This document shows positions 6,790-13,428 of a stretch of DNA of 13,525 nt, piece by piece (positions within the stretch are counted from its first letter, which is position 1; every line of letters begins with the position of its first letter). Source of the DNA: Candidatus Pelagibacterales bacterium (GTDB lineage Bacteria; Pseudomonadota; Alphaproteobacteria; TMED109); the NCBI GenBank assembly GCA_002684605.1, contig NYVM01000022.1, forward strand, positions 2,166 through 15,690, read 5' to 3'. A program made the position numbers and the translations under genes. The notes beneath the pieces are model-generated. The model saw only the letters and a program-made list of their open reading frames with translations. It did no database searches and was not told the DNA's origin.

Positions 6790-7691
6790 TATTTTTTCTT
6801 TCCCATTAATCCCTCAGGCCTTAATATAAGAACAAGCACCATAATCATAAACATTAAACCATCAGTAAATAAAGGCATTGCAACAGCACCGAAAGATCTT
6901 GCCATGCCAATAATTAATGAAGCTAAAAAGGCACCACTAATAGAGCCCATGCCCCCTATTACTGTTACTATAAAAGACTCTATTATAATTGAGTTTCCCA
7001 TGCCTGAAACAACACTACCTACGCTTGCTGCTAAGGCGCCACCTAATCCAGCTAAAAAGCTACCCAGCATAAAAACTCCGGCCCTTAATAAATTAATATT
7101 AACACCTAGAGCTTCTAGCATTTTTGGATTAACTGCGGCTGCTCTGACAAGTCTACCAAATCTTGTTTTAGTCATAATGAACCACAAAATAATTCCTACT
7201 ATAAAACTCATAGCAACGATTGCTAAATGAAAAGGTGGAATTATTGCATCAAAAATAAATAATGGCGGAACTTGAAATAATTCTGGCACCCCTAAACCAG
7301 ATAAAAATTCATCTCCCCATATTATCATTACTAAGTCATCTAATATTAAAACTATAGAATAACATAATAATATTTGGACAAGTAGCTCTGCATTATAAAC
7401 CCTACTTATAAGTAGTCTTTCGAATATAATTCCAAATATTCCTACTCCTAAAGCACCTAGAATAACTGATAAACCAAAATGTCCAGTTATAGACATAACC
7501 TGCCAAGAAAAATAAGCTCCTAGCATATATAGCGCTCCATGAGCAAAATTTATAACGCCTAGAACTCCAAAAACTAAAGTTAAACCAGATGCAACTAAAA
7601 ATAGTAACATTCCAATTTTTAATCCTCCTGCTGTCTGAGATATAAGACAAGCAGGTGATATTATGCAATCAAAGAGAGCAAAGATTTCCAT
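6789..7691 (-). CDS. livH: HAAT-family ABC importer permease, LivH type
   Basis: This is the second inner-membrane permease of the importer. The 300-residue protein has about eight hydrophobic segments and the LivH hallmark GLTLVFGVLGVINFAHGALY near residues 36-55. The coupling loop contains TRFGRLVRAAAVNPKMLEALGVN, and the C-terminal half has VTVIGGMGSISGAFLASLIIG. The length matches the family. The ATG at 7691 has an AAGAAGG ribosome binding site (7705-7699) with a 7-base spacer. It follows the binding-protein gene after a 39-base gap in which I see no clear terminator, so I infer the same transcript, perhaps with lower expression of the membrane parts. Confidence 0.92.
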   Translation of the reverse strand: MEIFALFDCIISPACLISQTAGGLKIGMLLFLVASGLTLVFGVLGVINFAHGALYMLGAYFSWQVMSITGHFGLSVILGALGVGIFGIIFERLLISRVYNAELLVQILLCYSIVLILDDLVMIIWGDEFLSGLGVPELFQVPPLFIFDAIIPPFHLAIVAMSFIVGIILWFIMTKTRFGRLVRAAAVNPKMLEALGVNINLLRAGVFMLGSFLAGLGGALAASVGSVVSGMGNSIIIESFIVTVIGGMGSISGAFLASLIIGMARSFGAVAMPLFTDGLMFMIMVLVLILRPEGLMGKKK

Positions 7692-7730
7692 GAAATAGCC
7701 TTCTTAATTATGTAATGTAATAAATTTTAA

Positions 7731-8999
7731 TTACAGCCAATTTTTATCAGTTAACCAAACTTTTTCAAGTTCTTTTATATTGTTCCAATCTGCTGGTTGA
7801 ATACCAGTCATGTATGGTTCACTTGATATAGTAGTTCCCCATCCTATTGAATAATCTATAATAGTTTGATCTCTATCTCTTATAGAAACAGAGTTATTAT
7901 TGCCAACACCTATAAAAGATTTTCTTGTTTTTCCTTTTATAGCCGCAGCTAATTTTTTATTATCTGTTCCTCCAGTTTCCTTTAAAGCATTTATTAAGAA
8001 GTCTATTGCAACTGATGCAGACCATGACCAGTTAGTTGGATGGTCTTCATATAGGTCTGTATAATATTTATCATAATCTCTATTGTCCTGCGTATTGGGC
8101 CAGGCCGCAACGTATCTAGTTCCAGAATGCAAACCTTCAGGAAGGTTTTTAATTGCACTCATAGTAGTATAATCAGCTAGATTAATTGCAAAAAGTTCAG
8201 TGTTTTTAAAGATGCCATATAATGAAGCTTGATCTATAAAAGACACCAGGTCTCCACCCCAAAGGCTTGTATATACTGCATCTGGTTTTTTTCTCGCTAT
8301 TTGTGTAATAACTTCAGTGTAATCAGGTTGGAATATTTTAGGCCACCCTTTTCCTATTATTTTAGATCCAGGAGAAAATTGTTCTAAAGCCCAAAAAAAA
8401 GTATCATCACTATCTCTTCCATAAGCATAGTCCGGATTTACCGACATCCAAGTTTTTAAGTCTTTTTCTTCAGCAATTTTTGCGGCATATCGAGCGCTTC
8501 CTACTGAGTCATGAATACCTTGTCTAGAGAATCTAAATGTGTTCCAGGCTCGAATAGATGGGTTGGCAGTTAAAGATGTTGTTTCAGATACAGAATGGAG
8601 GCAAAGAGTTCCGCTTTCACGAACGACTTCCTGAACCGCAAAAGATGCACCTGATGCTTCAGCGTTAATAATAGCATCAACTTTATCTGAATTAATAAAA
8701 TCTCTACAAACTCTTGCAGCTTCATCTGGCTTAGCTCTACTATCTCTTATTATTAATTCAATATTACGACCCTCTAAACCACCTGCATTATTAAATTTAT
8801 TAACTGCTATTTTTATTGCATTGGTTACAGAAATTCCTAATTGAGCAACTCTTCCTGATAATATAGTCGGGATTCCTATCTTAATATTACTTTCAGCTTT
8901 AAGAATATTTGGAAATCCTCCTGCTAAAGCAAAGATAGAAGCCGAACTTGCACTTGTTTTTAATATTTCTCTTCTAGAATATTTATTTAATTTTTTCAT
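7731..8999 (-). CDS. Tat-exported periplasmic solute-binding protein of the HAAT importer (Peripla_BP_6 type)
   Basis: This periplasmic receptor captures the ligand and delivers it to LivHM. The 422-residue protein begins with a twin-arginine signal: SRREILK (Arg9-Arg10), a hydrophobic Ala/Ser/Gly-rich stretch (15-29), and a likely cut after Ala35 (ILKA). The mature part opens with IKIGIPTILSGRVAQLG, the usual first strand and ligand loop of type I periplasmic binding proteins, and later has NKFNNAGGLEGRNIELIIRD. Tat export means that it folds in the cytosol before export. Sequence alone does not tell the ligand; many relatives bind amides, aromatic acids or short amides rather than leucine. 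It is second in a minus-strand operon, 32 bases after a small secreted-protein gene. A GGGGAAA site precedes its ATG. Confidence 0.9.
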   Translation of the reverse strand: MKKLNKYSRREILKTSASSASIFALAGGFPNILKAESNIKIGIPTILSGRVAQLGISVTNAIKIAVNKFNNAGGLEGRNIELIIRDSRAKPDEAARVCRDFINSDKVDAIINAEASGASFAVQEVVRESGTLCLHSVSETTSLTANPSIRAWNTFRFSRQGIHDSVGSARYAAKIAEEKDLKTWMSVNPDYAYGRDSDDTFFWALEQFSPGSKIIGKGWPKIFQPDYTEVITQIARKKPDAVYTSLWGGDLVSFIDQASLYGIFKNTELFAINLADYTTMSAIKNLPEGLHSGTRYVAAWPNTQDNRDYDKYYTDLYEDHPTNWSWSASVAIDFLINALKETGGTDNKKLAAAIKGKTRKSFIGVGNNNSVSIRDRDQTIIDYSIGWGTTISSEPYMTGIQPADWNNIKELEKVWLTDKNWL

Positions 9000-9031
9000 T
9001 TAATTTCCCCATTATTATCAATTATTTTTAT

Positions 9032-9493
9032 TTAACTTCTTTTTTCCATCTTCATAATTGGCGATATATTTCCTTCTAATCTAATTAGGTCACCACAACT
9101 GTCAATGCAATTTTCTATAAGGAGTTTTATACAAAAATTGGCAACAATTGCTTTTTTATGAAGATATAATGGAAAATTATAGCTTTGATTTTCTGATGAT
9201 TGTGCAATTTGAATTTTTTCATTAATTCTTATTTTAGAATTATTTTTACAAAGATTAGCGCTTATAATCATATTTCCATTTATTATTCCATTAACTTCTT
9301 TAATTTTTACCAGACTAATATTAATATTATATGTGCCTAAATCAGATGAATTATTATTTTCAGTGCTAATTTCATAATTACAGGTAATATTTTTTGATTC
9401 GTTTTTGCATTCTATATTGTTCGCATACACATTTTTAATATTCAATAAGATGAATAAAGTAGAAAGTATTATTAGGTTTTTATTTTTTAACAT
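9032..9493 (-). CDS. Small secreted six-cysteine protein of unknown function heading the importer operon
   Basis: I do not recognise this 153-residue protein. It begins with a clear Sec signal peptide: basic start (Lys3, Lys5), hydrophobic core (7-19) and an AxA-like VYA before a likely cut after Ala24. The mature part is rich in Asn, Ser and Ile and holds six cysteines, three near the C-terminus (ENCIDSC plus one just before), compatible with disulfides in the periplasm. It is the first gene of the minus-strand operon and ends 32 bases before the binding-protein gene, so it may be an accessory periplasmic component of the importer. That role is only inferred from position. The composition is strongly shaped by AT-rich DNA, which may hide distant similarity. 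The signal peptide and the operon position argue that it is a real gene. Confidence 0.7.
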   Translation of the reverse strand: MLKNKNLIILSTLFILLNIKNVYANNIECKNESKNITCNYEISTENNNSSDLGTYNINISLVKIKEVNGIINGNMIISANLCKNNSKIRINEKIQIAQSSENQSYNFPLYLHKKAIVANFCIKLLIENCIDSCGDLIRLEGNISPIMKMEKRS

Positions 9494-9593
9494 TTTTTGT
9501 TTCTATAATTTTAAGTTTTTTTAAATATAGCTACTCGAATAATACTTTTAATGTATAAAAACAATAATATAAACTTTTAAATAATTAATTTAT

Positions 9594-9598
9594 GGAGA
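9594..9598 (+). promoter_or_regulatory. Ribosome binding site that decides the SDR start
   Basis: GGAGA at 9594-9598 lies six bases before the ATG at 9605. It directly abuts an in-frame TTG at 9599, which is therefore too close to be the start, so the ATG is preferred. Confidence 0.6.
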
Positions 9599-9604
9599 TT
9601 GATA

Positions 9605-10366
9605 ATGAGATTAAAAAATAAAGTAGCAATTGTTACAGGGGGAGCATCAGGTTTTGGAGAGGGAATCTCAAGACGTTTTTCTAAGGAGGGAGCTCAAGTA
9701 GTAGTGGCAGATATCAATATTGAAGGAGCAGAAAAAGTAGCATCTGAAATTAATAAAAATGGAGGAAATGCAATAGCTTTTGGTGTAGATGTATCAGATA
9801 GTAGTCAAACAAAAGAAATGATGGATAGAAGTTGTGAGGCTTTCGGTAAGTTAGATATTTTAATTCAGAATGCAGCTATTGGAATGAAACCTACTCCATT
9901 AGTTGAAACAACTGAAGAAGAGTTTGATACTTTATTTAAAATTAATGTGAAGTCAGTATATTTGGGAGCTGTTCATTCTGTCCCAATTTTTAGAAGACAA
10001 AAAGCACCTGGAGTGATTATAAATACTGTTTCAACTGCTGCTATTAGGCCTAGACCTGGCCTAACAGCTTACAATGCCACTAAAGGGTCTTTGGTAACTA
10101 TGACTAAAGGCTTATCGCTTGAATTAGCGCCAGATAAAATAAGAGTTAATGGATTATGCCCTGTTGCAGGAGATACCGGAATGTTAGATGGTTTTTTAGG
10201 AGATGGTCCAAAAAAAGAATCATATAATAGGTTTGTTACAACAGTTCCTTTAGGACGTCTATGTCAGCCAAGAGATATGGCGAATGCTGCTTTATATTTA
10301 GCTTCTGATGAAGCTGACTTTATAACAGGGGTTATGTTAGAGGTTGATGGCGGCAGATGTGTTTAG
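9605..10366 (+). CDS. Classical short-chain dehydrogenase/reductase (SDR), NAD(P)-dependent
   Basis: This cytosolic oxidoreductase of 253 residues (usual SDR length about 250) interconverts an alcohol and a carbonyl group with NAD or NADP. It has the cofactor motif TGGASGFG at residues 11-18 and an Asp at the end of strand 2 (VVVADIN), which usually favours NAD(H). The catalytic triad is present: Ser in NTVSTAA thirteen residues before Tyr of YNATK, and the Lys of the same motif. The usual NNAG reads QNAA here. The C-terminal DFITGVMLEVDGGRCV is standard, as in FabG-like and 3-hydroxyacyl dehydrogenase-like members; the substrate cannot be named. It stands alone on the plus strand, divergent from the importer operon and 245 bases before the molybdenum enzyme, whose aldehyde-type chemistry could link to it, but this is speculation. 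Confidence 0.9.
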   Translation: MRLKNKVAIVTGGASGFGEGISRRFSKEGAQVVVADINIEGAEKVASEINKNGGNAIAFGVDVSDSSQTKEMMDRSCEAFGKLDILIQNAAIGMKPTPLVETTEEEFDTLFKINVKSVYLGAVHSVPIFRRQKAPGVIINTVSTAAIRPRPGLTAYNATKGSLVTMTKGLSLELAPDKIRVNGLCPVAGDTGMLDGFLGDGPKKESYNRFVTTVPLGRLCQPRDMANAALYLASDEADFITGVMLEVDGGRCV

Positions 10367-10372
10367 AATGTG

Positions 10373-10391
10373 ATTGAGAAGCATTCTCATT
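10373..10391. promoter_or_regulatory. Palindrome resembling an iron-regulator operator
   Basis: ATTGAGAAGCATTCTCATT matches the palindromic Fur-box form AATGAGAATNATTCTCATT at 16 of 18 defined positions. It contains TGA-N9-TCA (10375-10389), and shares ATTGA-N4-CATT-N-TCA with the site at 894-910 before bfd. It also resembles the AGAA-N3-TTCT core of Irr-type ICE boxes. It lies 6 bases after the SDR stop and 220 bases before the molybdenum-enzyme start. It may instead be only a weak terminator hairpin. Confidence 0.35.
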
Positions 10392-10394
10392 TTT
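10375..10394 (+). terminator. Weak candidate intrinsic terminator after the SDR gene
   Basis: TGAGAA (10375-10380) pairs with TTCTCA (10384-10389) around a three-base loop GCA, and TTTTT follows at 10390-10394. A six-pair stem with two G-C pairs and a short U-run is marginal. The same bases form the operator-like palindrome, so either or both functions are possible. Confidence 0.35.
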
Positions 10395-10460
10395 AAGTTA
10401 AATTACAGTAATATAACACTATATATACCGCTTAGAATAAATTTAAAAAAAGCTTGCCGT

Positions 10461-10560
10461 GACTAACTTACTGCGCTAACTTTCTCTTTACGAGGGAGTT
10501 AGGGAGGAATACTTATTGTGGGGAGAAATCTCTTTAATAAAGATTTTAAGCAAATCTTAG
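10461..10560 (+). ncRNA. Candidate structured RNA leader of the molybdenum-enzyme operon
   Basis: The stretch is less AT-rich than other intergenic DNA here and can fold in several ways. CTAACTTTCTC (10476-10486) pairs over 11 positions, two of them G-U, with GAGGGAGTTAG (10492-10502) around loop TTTAC. A second CTAACTT copy at 10463-10469 could compete for the same 3' arm. Downstream, AAATC-TC-TTT (10526-10535) can pair with AAAGATTT (10539-10546), whereas AAGATTT (10540-10546) pairs perfectly with AAATCTT (10552-10558); these two hairpins exclude one another. No U-run follows. I recognise no known riboswitch consensus, including the molybdenum-cofactor motif as I remember it. Confidence 0.35.
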
Positions 10561-10581
10561 TATTTTACTTTAGTTTCTAAT

Positions 10582-10587
10582 TATAAT
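10582..10587 (+). promoter_or_regulatory. Perfect TATAAT -10 word close to the molybdenum-enzyme start
   Basis: TATAAT at 10582-10587 lies 24 bases before the ATG at 10612. The possible -35 words (TTAGTA, 10557-10562, with a 19-base spacer; TTTACT, 10564-10569, with a 12-base spacer) are poor. If used, transcripts would start near 10594 and bypass the structured leader. It may be a chance word in AT-rich DNA. Confidence 0.25.
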
Positions 10588-10600
10588 TAACGTTCACACA

Positions 10601-10608
10601 GTGGAGGT
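10601..10608 (+). promoter_or_regulatory. Strong ribosome binding site of the molybdenum hydroxylase small subunit
   Basis: GTGGAGGT at 10601-10608 contains GGAGG and ends three bases before the ATG at 10612. It fixes the start and fits with high expression. Confidence 0.65.
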
Positions 10609-10611
10609 AAT

Positions 10612-11070
10612 ATGGCTGTATTGAATATCAATGGACTATCTTACGTAGCCGATGCACCAGCAGATACTAGACTGTTATGGGTTATTCGCGAACATTTGCG
10701 TTTAACTGGTACTAAGTTTGGATGCGGCATGGGTTTATGTGGAGCATGTACTGTTCATCTAGATGGTGAAGCAGTACGTTCTTGTCAAATCGAATTAGCA
10801 GACGCTGAAGGTTCTAGAATTACTACTATAGAAGGTTTAGATCCAAAGGGTCAGCACCCAGTACAACAAGCATGGTCTGAGTTGCAAGTACCACAATGTG
10901 GTTACTGTCAGTCAGGTCAAATGATGAATGCGGCTGCTTTCTTAGATAGCAACCCATCACCAAGTGATTCAGAAATACTTGATGCAATGCAAGGTAATTT
11001 ATGTCGTTGCATTACATACGTAAGAATCAAAAAAGGTGTTCGTCGTGCATCAGAAATTATGGGAGCATAG
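10612..11070 (+). CDS. Molybdenum hydroxylase small subunit with two [2Fe-2S] clusters (IorA-like)
   Basis: This iron-sulfur subunit carries electrons from the molybdenum site of the large subunit to an outside acceptor. The N-terminal plant-type ferredoxin domain has Cys38, Cys43, Cys46 and Cys58 (GCGMGLCGACTVHLDG). The C-terminal all-helical domain has Cys96, Cys99, Cys131 and Cys133 (QCGYCQSGQMM and GNLCRCITYVRI). All eight ligands are present and the 152-residue length is typical of separate small subunits. The wording fits isoquinoline 1-oxidoreductase alpha and membrane-type aldehyde dehydrogenase relatives rather than CO dehydrogenase. It has no signal peptide, so if the enzyme is exported it must travel bound to the Tat-type large subunit, whose gene starts after only 3 bases. 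Codons such as CGT for arginine are more frequent here than in the neighbouring genes. Confidence 0.92.
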   Translation: MAVLNINGLSYVADAPADTRLLWVIREHLRLTGTKFGCGMGLCGACTVHLDGEAVRSCQIELADAEGSRITTIEGLDPKGQHPVQQAWSELQVPQCGYCQSGQMMNAAAFLDSNPSPSDSEILDAMQGNLCRCITYVRIKKGVRRASEIMGA

Positions 11071-11073
11071 GAC

Positions 11074-13371
11074 ATGACTAAATTTGATAAAAATTTAAAA
11101 GGAATCACACGACGCGAAATGCTTGTGGGTTCTGCTGTAGCTGGAACAGGCTTAGTAGTAGGTTATTCTGGTCTTTCAAGTGTAGGTGGTGGAGCTCGTG
11201 AAGCTCTTGCGGCTGGCACATTTGATCATCAAGTATTCTTAACTATGGATGCTTCAGGTACTGCAACTGTTCACATTACAAAAGCTGAAATCGGCCAACA
11301 TGTTGGTACAGCTTTAGCACAAGCTGTAGCTGAAGAGTTAGAAGTAGACTGGAATGATGTAAGAATTGATTATCCAGATACTGCTGAAAAATGGGGCTTT
11401 ATGATTACAGGTGGTTCATGGTCAGTGAACTGGACATTTGATCGTAACTCAAGAATTGGTGCATCAGCTAGAATAGCTTTAGTTGAAGCTGGTGCTAAAT
11501 TAATGGGTGTTCCTGCAGCACAATGTTCTGCAAGTAACTCTGTTGTAAGTGACAGTGTTTCTGGTGCTTCAAAAACTTATTCTGAAATTTTAAGTACAAC
11601 AACAATTGATCGTACTTTCACAGAAGAAGAAATGAAAGGCCTAACACTGAAAAAATTTGGAGAGTATAAAGTAGTTGGTAAGGATATTCCAGCTCTAGAT
11701 ATTCCTGATAAACTTACAGGTGTAGCTCGTTATGGTATTGATGTGTTCGTACCTAACATGGTTTATGGTCGTTTAGTGACAAATCCAACACGTTTCGGTG
11801 CTGTTCCTTTATCAGCAGACGATTCTGCTGCTAAAAGTATAGATGGCTATGCAGGTGTTGCTGTTATTAAAGAAGATCCTACTGGAGTAAACACAGGCTA
11901 TGTGGTTGCTATGGGTGAAACTTATTGGGCAGCTGAAAAAGCAGCCGCTGCAATGAAAGTGACATGGGATTCTGGACCAAATAAGAATACTTCTTCAGCT
12001 GACATTGTTCAAGCTGCAAAAGATTCTATTGCTGATGAAGCTCAAGGTTTTACTTGGGTTCTTGAAGGTGATCCAGAAGGAGCAATGAACAAAGCTGAAA
12101 CTGTTGTTGAAGCGGAATATGAAACATCATTAGGTTATCATGGCCTAATGGAACCAATTAATTGTGTTGCTGCTGAGTCTAACGGCGTATGGCATTTATA
12201 TACTGGTTCACAGTTCCAAGGTCGTTTTACTGCTATGACTGCAGCAGCTCTTGGTGTTGATGCTAAAAACGTAGTTTTACATCAGCAATATTGTGGAACA
12301 GGTTTTGGCCGTAGATTAGAGCCAGATGGAGCTGTTATTTCTGCTCTTGCTGCTCAACAAATTGGCAGACCTGTGAAATTGATATACACACGTGAACATG
12401 ATTTATCATTTGATTTCCATCAAACACATACAGTGCAAAAAGTTAAAGCTGGTGTGAATGCTGCGGGAAAAATTGATTCTATGTCACATGTAGTAGCTTC
12501 AGGTTGGGCAACAAAACGTATGGCTCCAGGTTTCTTAGCTGAATCAGTGGATAAAAAAGGTAAAATTGACCAGTTCTCAACTAATGGTTCTGATCACTGG
12601 TACGATATACCTAATCACTATGTAAGATCTGTAGAAAATACAACAGCTATGGCTGCAACTCCTCCAGGACAATTACGTGCAGTTGCACCTACTTGGACTT
12701 GGTGGGCAAATGAAAGCTTTATCGATGAGGTAGCTCATAAGATAGGTAAAGATCCTCTAGATATGAGACTTTCAATGCTAAGTGCAACAGGTAAGAATGC
12801 TGGTACTCCTCCAAATACTGTAGGTGGTGCTAACAGACTTAGAAATGCTTTAGTAGTTGCTGCTGGTAAAGCTGGTTACGGTGTTAAGCCGATGCCTGCA
12901 AATACTGCAATGGGTATAGCAGCTGTTGCTTCTCAAGAACGTGGTTCACCATCATGGACATCAGTAGTTGCTGAAGTACATGTTGACCCAAGTTCAGGAG
13001 AGCCAACTCTTAAAAAACTAACAGTAGCTATGGATATTGGTACTGCAGTTAATCCAAACGGTGCACTAGCACAGATGGAAGGTTCTGCATTATTTGGATC
13101 AAGTCGTGTTTTACATGAAAATGTAACTATGACTAACGGTTCAATTGATCAGCAAAACTTTGATACTTGGACACCACTGCGTATTCACCAAGCACCTGAA
13201 GTAGATGTGACTATTATTCAAAATGGTCATTATCCTGCAGGTTGTGGTGAGCCAGTAGTTACTTGTGTAGGACCAGCGATTGCAAATGCTATATTTAATG
13301 CATCAGGAGCAAGAGTTCGTTCATGGCCAATTACAGCTGAAAAAATTAAAGCAGCTCAAAAAGGCGCATAA
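11074..13371 (+). CDS. Molybdenum hydroxylase large subunit with molybdopterin site, Tat-type (IorB-like)
   Basis: This is the catalytic subunit of a xanthine-dehydrogenase-family enzyme that hydroxylates an aldehyde or N-heterocycle with water. The 765 residues fit the IorB-like group. The N-terminus has a twin-arginine signal (TRREML, Arg13-Arg14), a Gly/Ala-rich hydrophobic stretch and a likely cut near residue 46-47, so the folded dimer probably goes to the periplasm. The hammerhead domain lies near 205-275 (DIPDKLTGVARYGIDV). Moco-domain motifs follow: CGTGFGRRLEPD, PPGQLRAVAP, and GCGEPVV, whose Glu726 is the catalytic base by homology. CO-dehydrogenase's AYxCSFR loop is absent. No FAD subunit, cytochrome c or XdhC-type maturation gene is visible here, so the electron acceptor is unknown, perhaps a cytochrome encoded elsewhere. 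Arginine is often CGT, unlike most neighbours. A strong terminator follows. Confidence 0.92.
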   Translation: MTKFDKNLKGITRREMLVGSAVAGTGLVVGYSGLSSVGGGAREALAAGTFDHQVFLTMDASGTATVHITKAEIGQHVGTALAQAVAEELEVDWNDVRIDYPDTAEKWGFMITGGSWSVNWTFDRNSRIGASARIALVEAGAKLMGVPAAQCSASNSVVSDSVSGASKTYSEILSTTTIDRTFTEEEMKGLTLKKFGEYKVVGKDIPALDIPDKLTGVARYGIDVFVPNMVYGRLVTNPTRFGAVPLSADDSAAKSIDGYAGVAVIKEDPTGVNTGYVVAMGETYWAAEKAAAAMKVTWDSGPNKNTSSADIVQAAKDSIADEAQGFTWVLEGDPEGAMNKAETVVEAEYETSLGYHGLMEPINCVAAESNGVWHLYTGSQFQGRFTAMTAAALGVDAKNVVLHQQYCGTGFGRRLEPDGAVISALAAQQIGRPVKLIYTREHDLSFDFHQTHTVQKVKAGVNAAGKIDSMSHVVASGWATKRMAPGFLAESVDKKGKIDQFSTNGSDHWYDIPNHYVRSVENTTAMAATPPGQLRAVAPTWTWWANESFIDEVAHKIGKDPLDMRLSMLSATGKNAGTPPNTVGGANRLRNALVVAAGKAGYGVKPMPANTAMGIAAVASQERGSPSWTSVVAEVHVDPSSGEPTLKKLTVAMDIGTAVNPNGALAQMEGSALFGSSRVLHENVTMTNGSIDQQNFDTWTPLRIHQAPEVDVTIIQNGHYPAGCGEPVVTCVGPAIANAIFNASGARVRSWPITAEKIKAAQKGA

Positions 13372-13398
13372 GTCTACTTGTTAGATATATGAAATTAG

Positions 13399-13428
13399 AC
13401 GGTCCTCTTCGGAGGGCCGTTTTTTTTT
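13399..13428 (+). terminator. Strong intrinsic terminator of the molybdenum-enzyme operon
   Basis: ACGGTCCTC (13399-13407) pairs over nine positions, one G-U, with GAGGGCCGT (13412-13420) around a stable TTCG tetraloop, followed by an unbroken T-run at 13420-13428. It lies 28 bases after the large-subunit stop. The T-run overlaps the stop codon (13427-13429) of the convergent gene. On the other strand no U-run follows the stem, so it should act mainly on the plus strand. Confidence 0.93.

Noticed and set aside
6775..7230. Open frame of 151 codons on the plus strand
   Set aside because: It runs antisense through livH and the start of livM, which have clear family motifs; its protein is rich in Ile/Pro/Lys as expected from a reversed membrane protein, and it has no recognisable domain.
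7402..7668. Open frame of 88 codons on the minus strand
   Set aside because: It is a shifted frame inside livH, which is intact and conserved in its own frame; no sign of programmed frameshifting.
9599..9604. TTG start for the SDR at 9599
   Set aside because: It touches the GGAGA ribosome binding site; ATG 9605 has normal spacing and begins directly at the usual SDR N-terminus.
10450..10560. Known riboswitch, tRNA or tmRNA in the leader region
   Set aside because: No anticodon arm or T-loop, and no consensus core that I can match to the molybdenum-cofactor, TPP, SAM, glycine or c-di-GMP classes from memory. Kept only as an unassigned candidate structure.
10917..11108. Open frame of 63 codons on the minus strand
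   Set aside because: It is antisense to the conserved C-terminal iron-sulfur part of the molybdenum-enzyme small subunit.
11074..13371. CO dehydrogenase large subunit (CoxL)
   Set aside because: The AYxCSFR active-site loop is absent, there is no CoxM-like FAD gene, and the Tat signal and motifs fit the IorB-like group instead. The CoxE-like gene nearby is not evidence enough.
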